Source of the DNA: Achatina immaculata | Taxonomy: Eukaryota; Mollusca; Gastropoda; Stylommatophora; Achatinidae | Assembly: GCA_009760885.1 (NCBI GenBank) | Contig: CM019713.1 | Location: forward strand, 22,390,427 to 22,454,426 | Length of the DNA: 64,000 nucleotides | Direction: 5' to 3' | Shown: in pieces, positions 47,533-58,714 of the stretch | How positions within the stretch are numbered: the stretch's first letter is position 1 | Layout of the letters: every line of letters begins with the position of its first letter | Notes under the pieces: generated by a model | Databases searched by the model: none | Seen by the model: the letters and a program-made list of their open reading frames with translations, nothing else | Told to the model about the DNA's origin: nothing | Made by a program: the position numbers and the translations under genes

Positions 47533-48140
47533 TAGCCCACCTTCTTGAATCTGCAACAAATTACACTCAGGGGTCCACTACCCAGTCCACGTCTTCTCCC
47601 AGATAAATGACAGCAGTTTTCTGAAGCAGCTCATGACTAGAGTGAGTCCAGACATCGATGAGCGGACGCTTCTCTGAAAACGTTATCATCTTTTTAGACG
47701 TTACAAAAGGAGGAAACTCTTCCTACAGCTTTTAATTACTGTGCATTCTCTGAGCTGCCGTCAAAGGAAAAATTTAAAAAACTAGGAAACTAATCCCACG
47801 AATATCCTGCATGTCAGTGCATGTACTCTGCTTCAAAATCTAGACTACCCTTGATATATGATGTTGCTTCCGCTGGCTTGAAAAACGTAAACACTGAAAG
47901 CTGCAAAAATCCGACAGCTAAATGAATTATTTACGAGTTCCAGGCAAAGTAGGAAGCTATCCGTAGGCGAGGATGAGGTCAAGGGCCACAGATTTGTGTG
48001 GAAAAACGACTTAAAACATCTATAAATTAAGCGGCTCTGCAATCACGCCAAAAGTACATGGCTTGAAAAAAGAAACCTGATTACTGAGCACTTACGGAAG
48101 ACTTGTGTTCATCAATCATTCATACACTACTGGCTCTGAT
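47533..48140. other. Unique non-coding sequence
   Basis: No recognisable gene. The minus-strand frame at 47845-48042 has no family resemblance. Confidence 0.45.
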
Positions 48141-48597
48141 AAATAAGATTTTTAATGGCATGCATCTTTCCCATCGCAAAGTAATACCTGGACACTTAAA
48201 AACACAGTTGAGAAACACATAAATGCCTTTGAATGTAAATGCTACAGAAGAGTTCTTCAAAATATCTTGGACACAAAAAAAGAACAAATATATCCATACT
48301 ACAAGAGCTTAATATTGAAGAAGGCTGGCTAGTAAAGAGGATTAAAGAGATAAAACTTAAATATTTTGGACACATTAAACGTCATGATAATTTAGAGAAG
48401 CCCGTCTTGGAAGGATGTATAATGGGAAAGGGAAAGAGAGGAAGACCAAGGCGAAGATGGCTGCAAGACATCGTTGACGATCTGCAAATGGATGCATCAG
48501 CGGTAGGCCATCTTGCTCACAACCGAGAGGCCTACAGGAGAGCTGTTAGTGAGGCAAAGTTCCGTAAGGGACATGCAAATGAATGAATGAATGAATG
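48141..48597 (+). mobile_element. RTE LINE 3' fragment
   Basis: Closely related to the 38119-40298 element. Matching starts at aataagatttttaatggcat and runs through the thumb region and RGRPRRRWLQDIVDDL to the same HANE ending in a TGAA-repeat tail (five units). Several small deletions near 48180-48200 and a frameshift near 48265 break the frame. TSDs were not found. Confidence 0.9.
48280..48586 (+). pseudogene. RTE polymerase C-terminus
   Basis: From KRTNISILQELNIEEGWL onward it is open to the TGA in the tail. The region carries KYFGHIKRHDNLE, GKGKRGRPRRRW and HLAHNREAYRRAV, each nearly identical to the longer copy at 38122. It is only the last 100 or so residues, without RT motifs. Confidence 0.88.
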
Positions 48598-48859
48598 AAC
48601 ATATACAATGTTTAGTTTTACTTAAGAACAATATTTGGTTTACACGTGTACAATGTTAGGTTTACATAATATTTTAGTTACAAAAATAAGACATGTTCGT
48701 CTTGTCAGTGACGTGCACAAATGTTAGCGCCGACGACAAGGGCTGGCTACCGGAACCAGTTATGACCTAACCTCGTTTGTTCTTTGTGCTTCCTACAACA
48801 GGATGTTGTCACAGGTCAGTGGCAAGGAACCACGTGACGTGTTGGACTACAGCAATAGC

Positions 48860-49228
48860 TATGAGGCCACTAACCCCTCTTTGTATATGTGGCCTAGGAT
48901 AATCAGCTACTTTTACCATGCTTGTGAACAAAAGGGTAAAGCCCGGGGCCCCTCTTTGTATAGGTGGCCTAGGATAGTCAGCCATGCTTGTGAACAAAAG
49001 GGTAAAGCCTTGGGCCCCTCTTTGTATAGGCAGCCTAGGACAGTCAGCTATTTTTACCATGCTTGTAAACAAAAGGGTAAAGCCCTGGGCCCCTCTTTGT
49101 ATAGGTAGCCTAGGATAGTCAGCTATTTTTACCATGCTTGTGAACAAAAGGGTAAAGCCAGGGGCCCCTCTCTGTATAGGTGGCCTAGGATAGTCAGCTA
49201 CTTTTACCATGCTTGTGAACAAAAGGCC
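48860..49228. repeat. About 75 bp tandem repeat, 5 copies
   Basis: Core cccctctttgtataggtggc, then CTAGGATAGTCAGCTA, then CATGCTTGTGAACAAAAGG. One unit lacks the CTATTTTTAC part. Confidence 0.92.
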
Positions 49229-49999
49229 AAAGCCCTGGCCCCAACAGCAATCCGCAAAACAAAAACCTGTGAAAAGATTTCTTACAAACTCAAGAAACCC
49301 TCACCCGAGAAAGCTCCGCTACCACTCAGGCTTTCTGCGCAATTCTTACTGGACGAAAGGGCGGGTACAATTGTTTATCTTGCTACACATCCTTCTACAC
49401 AGTAAAATCTTTTATTATTCGTTCTTGTCTCGACCTCTCCTCAATACAGCCTCTTAAGACTCCTTGTTTACTTTGTGAAAAGGTTATAAAGACCCGGAAT
49501 ACACAGGGGTAGACTCTACAAGACCTGGCCAACAGACAGACATGGCTATGCATAATAGTTCATATCACTTCTGCCAAGGACGAGAGAAAAAAAAATACGA
49601 GAACCGGGTAGGAAGCTAAGACCTGGTGGAGGATCTATTAAGACAGGTTAAACATTGACACGCTAGGACAGGTGTAGTGCTGGCTCGCAGGTCCACGACG
49701 TAGATAAAGAGCTCCGCTGGTCTAAGGATTCTAAGAACAGGGTCAGATTCGCGGACTGACCTGGGCTGTGTAACAGAACACAGTGCACGTGGGGGGTGGG
49801 GACTTACGGGCTGTTCTTGAACGTCAGAAGAATGGCACGGTGTCTGATGTTACATAATAATATCTGCAACTGATAGTAACAGCCTACACAACATTATATC
49901 TGCAACTGATAGTAACAGCCTACACAACATTATACGCAAGTCTAAGTCTATCCTGCTTCATGTGAGTCATGAACAAAAATTTGTTCCCTAGAAAAAAAG
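49229..49999. other. Unique sequence with a 2-copy 38 bp repeat
   Basis: A unit with ctgcaactgatagtaacagc occurs twice at 49863-49932. No gene recognised. Confidence 0.5.
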
Positions 50000-50005
50000 G
50001 AACGG

Positions 50006-50442
50006 ACTACTAGGATATATACAAGTTAGGAACAGAATACTAGGATATATACAAGTTAGGAACAGACTACTAGGATATATACAAGTTAGGAACAGACTAC
50101 TAGGATATATACAAGTTAGGAACAGACTACTAGGATATACACAAGTTAGGCACAGACTACTAGGATATATACAAGTTAGGAACAGAATACTAGGATATAC
50201 ACAAGTTAGGAACAGACTACTAGGATATATACAAGTTAGGAACAGAATACTAGGATATACACAAGTTAGGAACAGACTACTAGGATATATACAAGTTAGG
50301 AACAGACTACTAGGATATATACAAGTTAGGAACAGACTACTAGGATATACACAAGTTAGGAACAGAATACTAGGATATATATACAAGTTAGGAACAGAAT
50401 ACTAGGATATATATAAGTTAGGAACAGACTACTATGATATAT
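50006..50442. repeat. 30 bp minisatellite, about 14 copies
   Basis: Core tactaggatatatacaagtt, then AGGAACAGAC. Units are nearly identical. Confidence 0.95.
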
Positions 50443-50868
50443 ATAGAAAAGCTAGAAACAGAGCTTATAATACGTGAAACAATCAACATTCACTGAAATG
50501 ACTATCTTCAAAACGTTATAAAGCATGAAAGATATAAGGACAAAGAGGCAAAAAGATGGCACAGACTAATGAGAAAGTAACGCACAACCTGACGTGGTCA
50601 CAAACGAAAATCACTAAATAAGGTGACGGTAAACAAGGAACTACATTTATGAGGAAGAATACATACCACTTCCATCACATGTGATTATGATGATGGCGAC
50701 GATAATAATGTTAGATAGTAAAAATAAATTATACAACAGCTTGGAAATTTAAATGATCAAAGTCAAGAAAACCAAGAACACAGCCATAAACTACAGTCTT
50801 CCTGTTTTACGTTGAATAAAGAAAACGACAACCCATCCAATGAGGACGTAAAACGAAGAAAAGGAAAG
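50443..50868. other. AT-rich unique sequence
   Basis: No recognisable gene. Confidence 0.5.
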
Positions 50869-51400
50869 AAATAATGACCTAAATGGGGGAGGGGGGGACA
50901 CAAAGAAATAATGACCTGGGGGAGGGGCTGGAAGACAAAGAAATAATGACCTGAGGGAGGGGGGATGGACAAAGAAATAATTACCTAGATTGGGGGGGGA
51001 GACAAAGAAATAATTACCTAGATTTGAGGGGGAGACAAAGAAATAATTACCTAGATTTGGGGGGGGGGGGGAGGAGACAAAGAAATAATTACCTAGATTT
51101 GGGGGAGGGGGAGGAGACAAAGAAATAATGACGTAGATTTTTGGGGTGGTGGGAGACAAAGAAATATAATCACCTAGATCAGGGAGGGGGGACAAAGAAA
51201 TAATTACCTAGATAAGGGAGAGGAGAAGATAAAGAAATAATGACCTAGATGGGGGAGACAAAGAAATAATTACCTAGATGAGGGAGAGGAGAAGATAAAG
51301 AAATAATGACCTAGATGGGGGAGACAAAGAAATAATGACCTAGATGGGGAGGGGGAGATAAAGAAATAATAACCTAGATGTAGGAAGAAAAAAAAAAAAG
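50869..51400. repeat. G-rich minisatellite, about 14 copies of variable length
   Basis: Each unit has gacaaagaaataatgaccta followed by a G-rich stretch of 6-20 bases. The A-rich part is conserved and the G run varies. Confidence 0.92.
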
Positions 51401-51489
51401 AAAGAATGATGGGCTTCATGTGGGAGGAAAAGAAAGAATGATAAATTAGATGCTTGGAAAGCAAGAAAGAAATGATGAACTAGATTTAT

Positions 51490-51822
51490 GGGAAAAAAAA
51501 CAAATAAATAATGACCTGGTGAACGAAACTAAAAGAAAGAAATAACGACCTATAGTTAGAAACTAAAAGAAAGAAATAACGACCTAGTGTTAGAAACTAA
51601 AAGAAAGAAATAACGACCTACTGTTTGAAACTAAAAGAAAGAAATAACGACCTAGTGTTAGAAACTAAAAGAAAGAAATAACGACCTAGTGTTAGAAACT
51701 AAAAGAAAGAAATAACGACCTAGTGTTAGAAACTAAAAGAAAGAAATAACGACCTAGTGTTAGAAACTAAAAGAAAGAAATAACGACCTAGTGTTAGAAA
51801 CTAAAAGAAAGAAATAAAGAGG
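51490..51822. repeat. 34 bp minisatellite, about 9 copies
   Basis: Core aagaaagaaataacgaccta, then GTGTTAGAAACTAA. It shares AAAGAAATAA-GACCTA with the G-rich array to its left. A 20-base G run follows at 51829-51848. Confidence 0.95.
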
Positions 51823-51927
51823 AAAAACGGGGGGGGGGGGGGGGGGGGTGGTGCCAAAAGTAAAAACTAACAATTCTTCCTTTTTTTTTTCAAAATCCTC
51901 CGAGCTTTTTTAAAACCTAAAACGGTA

Positions 51928-52240
51928 TGACATACCATCTTGGTCTGACACATCAGCTCAGAAAGCATGACATACCAATTTGGTATGGTAAATCGGCTCT
52001 AAATGTATGACATACCATTCTGGTATGGTAAATCGGCTCTAAATGTATGACATACCATTCTGGTATGGTAAATCGGCTCTAAATGTATGACATACCATTC
52101 TGGTATGGTAAATCGGCTCTAAACGTATGACATACCATTTTGGTATGGTAAATCGGCTCTAAACGTATGACATACCATTCTGGTATGGTAAATCGGCTCT
52201 AAACGTATGACATACCATTTTGGTATGGTAAATCAGGTCA
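51928..52240. repeat. 40 bp minisatellite with a hairpin in each unit, about 7 copies
   Basis: Core gacataccattctggtatgg. CATACCA and TGGTATG form a 7 bp stem around a three-base loop. The first unit, with CTTGGTCTGAC, breaks the stem. Confidence 0.95.
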
Positions 52241-53235
52241 TTGTGAACTGTAATGGGTGAAGAAAAGACAATAGCATGCAAAGTGGGGGTGTTCGCCATG
52301 CTTGTGTGAATATATGCAAGCAGGCTGAGGGCGGGGGATCGTAATGATGAGGAGAGATGTCGTTTCAGCGAGCAGGCATGCGTGGAATTTACAGGTAGGC
52401 TGCGGAGGAGACCAGGCGCGAAATACTGCTCGGTCAAAGGGCGCTGTGACAGCTACCTGTAGATATTTTTAACCACGATTAAAGTTAATGGCGATTTAAG
52501 CAGTCTTCTTTTAGCTCATGAACAGTCAGTGTTAGATGTGACAGCTCCTACATTTAGACCACAGGCTGGAACTAGAGTCACGTGACAGACTTAGGAGAGC
52601 ATAAGTCTGGGCCACTAAGGATTTAGAAAGCATCCAAAAGTTGCTGGGTTTTTTTAAGAGGTCGCAAATGATAAAGAGAGGGAGTTTCCCACATCAAGCA
52701 ACAGATTTTTTTTTTTTTAAAGAAGATACGAATCTCTCAGTCTGCGGCTTGGATGATTCTTATCCTGCAAGATCTAAGAGTCTAAGGCAAGTCTATGAGA
52801 AGAGATATCTACAACGTGTACCCTGTTGAAGGAAAGCTAGGCAAAAAATGGACTAGCGGGAGTGTTCGTAACTTTGTTTCCTGCTTATTTTTGTAATGGT
52901 TTGTTCATGTACTGGCTTCTTAGTGCTTTGTGAAGATTACTGAGTGGTCTGTGAAATCTGCTCAGTTTACTTTCTACATTCAGCGTGCTACTTAGTTATC
53001 TGTTGTCTTTATGGTGTACAAAGTCAGTGGTCTCTTGTGTTTCTAATAAACAATATTAGTTTGTTGTTTATAGTGTACAACATTAGCTTCTCTGTTGTTT
53101 ACTGTGTACATTAGCTTCTCTGTTGTTTAATGTGTACAACACTGTCTGACTTGTTTCTGGCGTACAGAAACCTACTGTAGTTCTGGTGCACAAAAAGATT
53201 GTATGAATCATTGTCACTTTTTTTGTTACCTGTTG
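52241..53235. other. Mostly unique sequence
   Basis: T-run near 52708 and a worn repeat of gtgtacaacattagcttctc-like pieces at 53038-53145. No gene recognised. Confidence 0.5.
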
Positions 53236-53812
53236 TAGGTGAGAAGTGTGGTTGTTTCAGTGGCATTTATCAGTGTAATGTTGGTTGTTTCTGTGGCATT
53301 TATCAGTGTAATGTTGGTTGTTTCTGTGGCATTTATCAGTGTAATGTTGGTTGTTTCTGTGGCATTTATCAGTGTAATGTTGGTTGTTTCTGTGGCATTT
53401 ATCAGTGTAATGCTGGTTGTTTCTGTGGCATTTATCAGTGTAATGTTGGTTGTTTCTGTGGCATTTATCAGTGTAATGTTGGTTGTTCTGTGGCATTATC
53501 AGTGTAATGTTGGTTGTTTCTGTGGCATTTATCAGTGTAATGTTGGTTGTTTCTGTGGCATTTATCAGTGTAATGTTGGTTGTTTCTGTGGCATTTATCA
53601 GTGTAATGTTGGTTGTTTCTGTGGCATTTATCAGTGTAATGTTGGTTGTTTCTGTGGCATTTATCAGTGTAATGTTGGTTGTTTCTGTGGCATTTATCAG
53701 TGTAATGTTGGTTGTTTCTGTGGCATTTATCAGTGTAATGTTGGTTGTTTCTGTGGCAATTATCAGTGAAATGTTGGTTGTTTCTGTGGCAATTATCATA
53801 TCATGTTGGCCG
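53236..53812. repeat. 33 bp minisatellite, about 17 copies
   Basis: Core gtttctgtggcatttatcag. Being 11 codons long, it stays open in several frames. Two units near 53485 are shortened and shift the frame. Confidence 0.96.
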
Positions 53813-54790
53813 TTTCTGTGAGAATGAAAGTGTTTAGCTAAGAAGTTACCCACGGCCCATGAACTCTCTACCTCACATACGGTCAGCGGTCACAACTGAT
53901 AAACACCTGCATTTTGATCATGTCTAACCTGATCAACAACTGGAACTTACCTTTAATAAGGTAAGCCAGAGAAAAAATCACAAAACAAACCAGAATTTTA
54001 AAATAAAAACAAAATAATTTAGTTGTACAAAACACGCAGATTAAGCACAATTTTTAGCAGCAAAAAATACATGCTGAAAAATACTGCAACACGAAAATAC
54101 AATTTTGCAAACAATACCCGAAACAAAACAAAAACATTCACCGAGAAAATGCAGAGAAACAAATAAAGTATCCCTGAACTATGTAGAAAAAACAAGACAT
54201 AATATAAAAATATCTTTGTTAAGCGATTAAAAAAAAAAATAATTAGTTTTTAGAAAATTCAGAAAATTAATTTGACAGAATGGAAAGTTAATTAAAGAAA
54301 ATTACTGAATAGATTTAAAGGTCAGTTTATGTAGAAGAAGAGGAACAATAACATTTGATAAAACTTAATACAGAAAAGCCTTACAAAACAGGATTAAATG
54401 CAACAAAAGATAATAGAAATAAGACAACACACACATCTGGGATCAAAATAAAACATAATCTCACACACACGCACACACACTGCTGACCTAATTTTTTATA
54501 CGAGCTGAGTGTGAGAACTAATAGCTGTGATACTAAATGAAGTGATACTTAACAAAACTGCAACAAAAGATGTGATAGTTCCAGTTATCAGCCTTTATAT
54601 TTTCCTGTAGAATCCACTTTATGTGCTCTACCCGCATGTAAAACGCTTCTGTCAAGGCTCCACTTGAAAACTAGACAGATTAAACTTTCTTTTATCAGTT
54701 CAGAGGTTTCCTGTAAGAGAATCTTGCTCGTCTACTCCGCCTGTCATAATCAGGTAAACTCTCAGTACCTAATGATAGCCAGTGAGGGAA
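53813..54790. other. A-rich unique sequence
   Basis: Strongly A-rich at 53970-54450 with no coding signal. Near 53947-53966 an imperfect palindrome CTTACCTTTAATAAGGTAAG gives donor-like GTAAG on both strands; no exon is evident. Confidence 0.5.
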
Positions 54791-54792
54791 GA

Positions 54793-54890
54793 TGTGGGTG
54801 TCTCCGCAGGTGTGTGTCTCCGCAGGTGGGTGTCTCCGCAGGTGGGTGTCTCCGCAGGTGGGTGTCTCCGCAGGTGGGTGTCTCCGTGTG
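54793..54890. repeat. 16 bp minisatellite, 6 copies
   Basis: The unit is gtgtctccgcaggtgg, directly upstream of a SINE. Confidence 0.95.
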
Positions 54891-54902
54891 TCCATATTTT
54901 TC

Positions 54903-55158
54903 CAGCGGCCTAGGCGCCCGGGTAGCGAAGTGGTTAGTGCACATGCCTATCATATCGAAAGTCTGTGGTTCGAATCTGGCTAGAGAACTCTGTGTCAACC
55001 CCCCACCACCACCAAGCTGTAGAAATATGTACCTGGTTACTTCCAGTGTTGTGAGAGGAAAGATGTCGGGCTGACCAAAGTGTACTGAGAGCTCCATGAA
55101 ACTCCAGACACTACGATCACATCCCAGGTACCATCATGCCATGACAAAAATACTTTAA
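54903..55158 (+). mobile_element. tRNA-derived SINE
   Basis: An A-box-like GGGTAGCGAAGTGGTTAGTG is followed by a B-box GTGGTTCGAATCTGG. The body has AAGCTGTAGAAATATGTACC and the tail ends GCCATGACAAAAATACTTTA, both aligning with the SINE at 6951-7197. Flanking CCATATTTTT and CCATATCTTTT make an imperfect TSD. Confidence 0.88.
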
Positions 55159-55837
55159 CCATATCTTTTTTTTTTTAAATCTATTAAAGAGATGGAGTGG
55201 AAGAAAGAATGAATTCTAGGAGGAAGGACTGGCGCGCGATACAATAAGATAAGAAGTAGAATTGAAGCTAGAGCCATACAATAAATTAAGTAAAAATCGA
55301 ACTCTTTGGTCAGGAAAATGAAGACACAACACATCGCGGCCTGTATCTCGCGTGAACTGCGCTAATTAAAACGAGATGTAATTATCCGGCCGACCTTGAA
55401 TGTAACGTAACGCGAAAAAGGTCACAAGGTCGTGGGCAATATCCTTCACTGGCAGGACTCACAGACAAATAAAATATTTCCCTGGACCTGCTGGATGTTC
55501 GGTTTCCACGAGGCAGTTCTTGGGTTATCAGAAAGCAGAAATTGTGAAGCAAGTGACGTCAACCAACTATCTTCAAATTATTAGCAAGAATGTTATCACA
55601 GCAGGCCTGGCCATGCGCGGTGACATGAGGAGATATTACATATCAAAGACAGTACAGATTTCTGTCTTGTTTTGTTTTGTCTGTTCCTTTATTTTGCTGG
55701 ACTTTTTTTTTCTTATAAAAATCTGCGCTTCTGCAGTTCTCTCGTGAAACTTTCTACCTCACTTTTATAAACAAGTTACATTTGTTAACAAGAACCTTCT
55801 ATCTCACGTTTATAAACAGAATATATATTTGTTAACA

Positions 55838-55840
<3 letters not shown>
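55159..55840. other. Unique sequence
   Basis: A TGACGTCA palindrome lies at 55554-55561. No gene recognised. Confidence 0.5.

Positions 55841-55841
<1 letters not shown>

Positions 55842-55893
<52 letters not shown>
55842..55893. repeat. CT microsatellite
   Basis: About 26 perfect CT units. Confidence 0.97.
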
Positions 55894-55897
<4 letters not shown>

Positions 55898-56577
55898 CTT
55901 TGTGAACCTTAAATGCCCAGGGCACATGGGGGTTCCACAAATGCCTGCCCTTTGACTTTTTCCCTCTCTTGCCCAAGAACTTTCTTTCTCACTTTTATAA
56001 GCAGGATATATTTGTTAACAGTCTCTGTAATTTAAAGTTAGCCTCGTGTGAGCTAACTACAGACGGCACGCTACATGATAATGATGATAACCATTGATAC
56101 TTACTCTAATTAAACTAGTCATGAACATTGTGTGTTCTGATGAAATGTGGAGTACTGAATAACACAAAGGTGTGGGTCATTTCTTAATGACCCACAAAGC
56201 TACCTGTTCTACTCTCATCCTAGTTCAAACAATGCTCTCACAGCTAGCAGTGCTCACACCAGCAACAACCAAAAAAAACAACAAAAAAGATAATAATGCC
56301 AAAGATAAGAAAGAAGTCCAAAGACAAAAAAAAAAGTTCACAATGAATGAAAGAAATAGTTTTTACATGAGAAGTTTTCTTCCTAAATAATAATACTCAA
56401 AAAACCCAACGTTTTCTTCACAAACTATAATAATGATGATAAAATGTGAGGTTCTCTTTCATCAACGAAGGCTAAGACCCGTCTTGTGATACTCTGAAAT
56501 TGAACGTTAAGAGAAATGATACAAAGCTTCCCAAGTTTGTGAGCACGGGACCACAATGAGCGTTTTCTGACGTCATA
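55894..56577. other. Unique sequence
   Basis: A TGACGTCA palindrome lies at 56568-56575. A-rich runs at 56270-56335. No gene recognised. Confidence 0.5.
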
Positions 56578-56814
56578 TTAATCATGTCTGTAGAAGGCAA
56601 AGCTCAGTCTGAGGTTATCAATAGAGTTTATTGTCGAAGTGTTGATGGTATTAGCCAAAATCTGCTCTCTGTCATCCTCAAACTGTGCAGCAGATGTGCA
56701 AGTGTTATTTTTACCAGCAACAGATTTGCACGTATCTTCTGACAGTATGTTTTCAATGTGGATTATAAGCGACATCATAATGCTATATTCTGACCTTCTC
56801 TGTAATGTTTTCAA
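56578..56814 (-). CDS. Unassigned open frame, possible terminal exon
   Basis: A 78-codon minus-strand frame outside any array ends in SFAFYRHD and a TAA. Its composition is protein-like, with Asp/Glu/Asn-rich stretches, a CKSVAGKNNTCTSAAQFEDD segment with two Cys, and an NTINTSTINSIDN stretch. It lies 1.65 kb downstream of the candidate first exon on the same strand. I do not recognise a family, and the possible acceptor (TTACAG before AGAAGG) is phase 0, so it cannot follow the phase-1 donor directly. Chance is a fair alternative. Confidence 0.25.
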   Translation of the reverse strand: MKTLQRRSEYSIMMSLIIHIENILSEDTCKSVAGKNNTCTSAAQFEDDREQILANTINTSTINSIDNLRLSFAFYRHD

Positions 56815-56825
56815 TTGCTTTTGTG

Positions 56826-57122
56826 GAGATTAGGGTGCTCTGCTCCCTACTTCTATGGAGACTAGCGCACTCTGCTCCCTACTTCTATGGAGATTAGCGC
56901 ACTCTGCTCCCTACTTCTATGGAGATTAGCGCACTCTGCTCCCTACTGCTATGGAGATTAGCGCACTGCTCCCTATTGCTATGGAGATTAGCGCACTCTG
57001 CTCCCTACTGCTGTGGAGATTAGCGCACTCTGCTCCCTACTGCTGTGGAGATCAGGGCTCTGTTCCCCGCTGTTTTGGGGACTGGGGCGCTCTGTTCGCC
57101 TACTGCTGTGGAGACCGGGGCT
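56826..57122. repeat. 32 bp minisatellite, about 9 copies
   Basis: Core ggagattagcgcactctgct, then CCCTACTTCTAT. The right end degenerates to GGGGACTGGGGCGCTCTG-like units before a C-run at 57127. Confidence 0.94.
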
Positions 57123-58464
57123 CTGCCCCCCCCCCCCCACCCTCCTACTGCTCTATGGACCGGGACAGAAGAATATTCAGCTTATTACAAATGACACTGA
57201 TGTATAATGTGTAGTTTTCTATCTTTCTTTACCAGTTTATTCTCCTCTTTACCGCTAGCGATATTTTTTCTCGTATGATATAACGGCAGAAGAACTCCAT
57301 GCTCCTGTACAGTTTTTTTCCTCAAATCTTTCAGGATTTCACTGCCACTCCTCTGTCATCTGATTCCTCTTTTTCCTCTTTTGAATGTCCCTCAGTTTAT
57401 CTACAATTTAAATGTTACCTGCGTGCTATTTCAATATTACAGTGATGTTCTTGACAGAAACAATTAAGTTCTTGGCAGAAGCAGTCAAGTTCTGACAGAA
57501 ACAGTCAAGTTATAAGGCTTAATAAAGTGTACCGCATGAATGTGACAAACAGCGCATGAATGTGACAAACAGCGCATGAATGTGACAAAGAGCGGTCAAC
57601 GAGAAATAATGACACTGGTCAACACAACTCTCCCACATATAATCATTAACCTGACTAATTCTCCACTCTCCCACATATAATCATTAACCTGACTAATTCT
57701 CCACTCTCCCAGATATAATCACAAACTTGACTACTTCTCCACTCTGCAACATATAATCATAAACTTGACTAATTCTCTATTATACAATAATCTTGTCTAA
57801 CTCTCCGTTTCTCCGAGATATGTGTATGCGCTTGTCCAGTTGTTCTCAAGTTATTTCTTCATACATTTTTTGTCACGGCCACCAAAAACACAACAACTCA
57901 GCCTAGTCCCTGCGACTGTACCCCATCCTTCATATATCGTAAATTAGAAAATCTATCGTAAATTAGAAATTCTATCGTAAATTAGAAATTCTATCGTAAA
58001 TAAGAACATCTTGTACTATCTACCAGAAATGACTGAGAAACTGGTGAATACTGAAACTTTCGATACGTTGGGAAGGGATTCGAAAAACTCTTCGATCTGT
58101 ATCTCTGGGCCCTACATACAACAACCCACACAAAACCATATGTTTACGGGACCATACTAAAAAAAAACCGGGACACACTAAATGAACTACAAAAAGGACA
58201 CACTAACTAAACTTTGAAAAAAAAACGGGCCACACTAAATGCGTGTAGTGAGAAAATCTCACGTCTTTGTGTGTGTGTTATACATCCACAAGATTCAGCT
58301 GTTTTTTGTGTGTCCGCCACGAGAACTCGTTGCGCAGTTTTTGCCAGAGGGACAAGGTCAACGCGAATGTGCCATTAATTCTGGCAGCAGGCACAGACAG
58401 AAAAGACACTTAACTCTGGCAGCAGGCACAGACAGAAAAGACACTTATCTTTGAGGGTACTTAC
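57123..58464. other. Mostly unique DNA with short arrays; candidate intron 1
   Basis: Holds small arrays: cgcatgaatgtgacaaacag three times (57532-57592), a 41 bp ctcccacatataatcattaa unit about four times (57630-57785), aaattctatcgtaaattag about four times (57942-58005), and a 35 bp ctggcagcaggcacagacag pair (58361-58442). If the exon at 58465 is real, this is the start of its first intron. Confidence 0.5.
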
Positions 58465-58585
58465 CTTTCTCGTTCTCATAGCCAGGTATCACATGAAGCA
58501 GCCACGCTTCGGGTATCCGTGCCGACAGGAATAACAGTAAATACACACAAACTGTCGTATCCGCTAATCGAGGCCCTGCCATCAT
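58465..58585 (-). CDS. Candidate host first coding exon with signal-peptide-like start
   Basis: Read on the minus strand, tandem ATG codons at 58583-58585 and 58580-58582 open a 40-codon frame. It closes with a consensus 5' splice site, AAAG followed by GTAAGTA (58464 leftward), leaving a phase-1 intron. The residues form a signal-peptide-like layout. A short polar start (MMAGPRLADTT) leads into a hydrophobic core (VCVYLLLFLSA) and then RIPEAWLLHVIPGYENEK, which would begin the mature protein. A secreted or membrane protein is inferred. The exon is outside any array and sits 100-250 bp downstream of a CpG-rich stretch. The family is not recognised, and the next exon was not found in the window. 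Confidence 0.5.
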
Positions 58586-58642
58586 GAAATTAAGTGGTTT
58601 CATAAACTTTCAGTAGTGATGTGGTATTTGGGTCGGTGTGTG

Positions 58643-58664
58643 AAGATGCCTGTAGCAAGGAAAA
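58643..58664 (-). promoter_or_regulatory. Possible 5'-UTR splice acceptor
   Basis: On the minus strand a pyrimidine-rich TTGTTTTCCTTGCTACAG precedes GCATC, about 70 bp before the candidate start codon. It fits a 3' splice site of a 5'-UTR intron; a donor-like GGTGTAAGTGACG lies upstream near 58790. Speculative. Confidence 0.25.
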
Positions 58665-58714
58665 CAACAACTACTACGGCATGATAATGGCAAAGTTTGG
58701 CCGTCCTATCACGT

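Noticed and set aside
53199..53853. Cys/Gly/Tyr-rich repeat frames over the 33 bp array
   Set aside because: An 11-codon unit keeps frames open. Two shortened units shift the frame, which selection on a protein would not tolerate easily.
53947..53966. Splice donors on both strands at a CTTACC...GGTAAG palindrome
   Set aside because: No open frame of useful length leads into either site in this A-rich region.
54903..54990. Functional tRNA genes at the A/B-box pairs
   Set aside because: The heads at 7100-7197, 41900-41985, 54903-54990 and 62330-62410 are followed by SINE bodies. None shows a full cloverleaf with matching acceptor arms.
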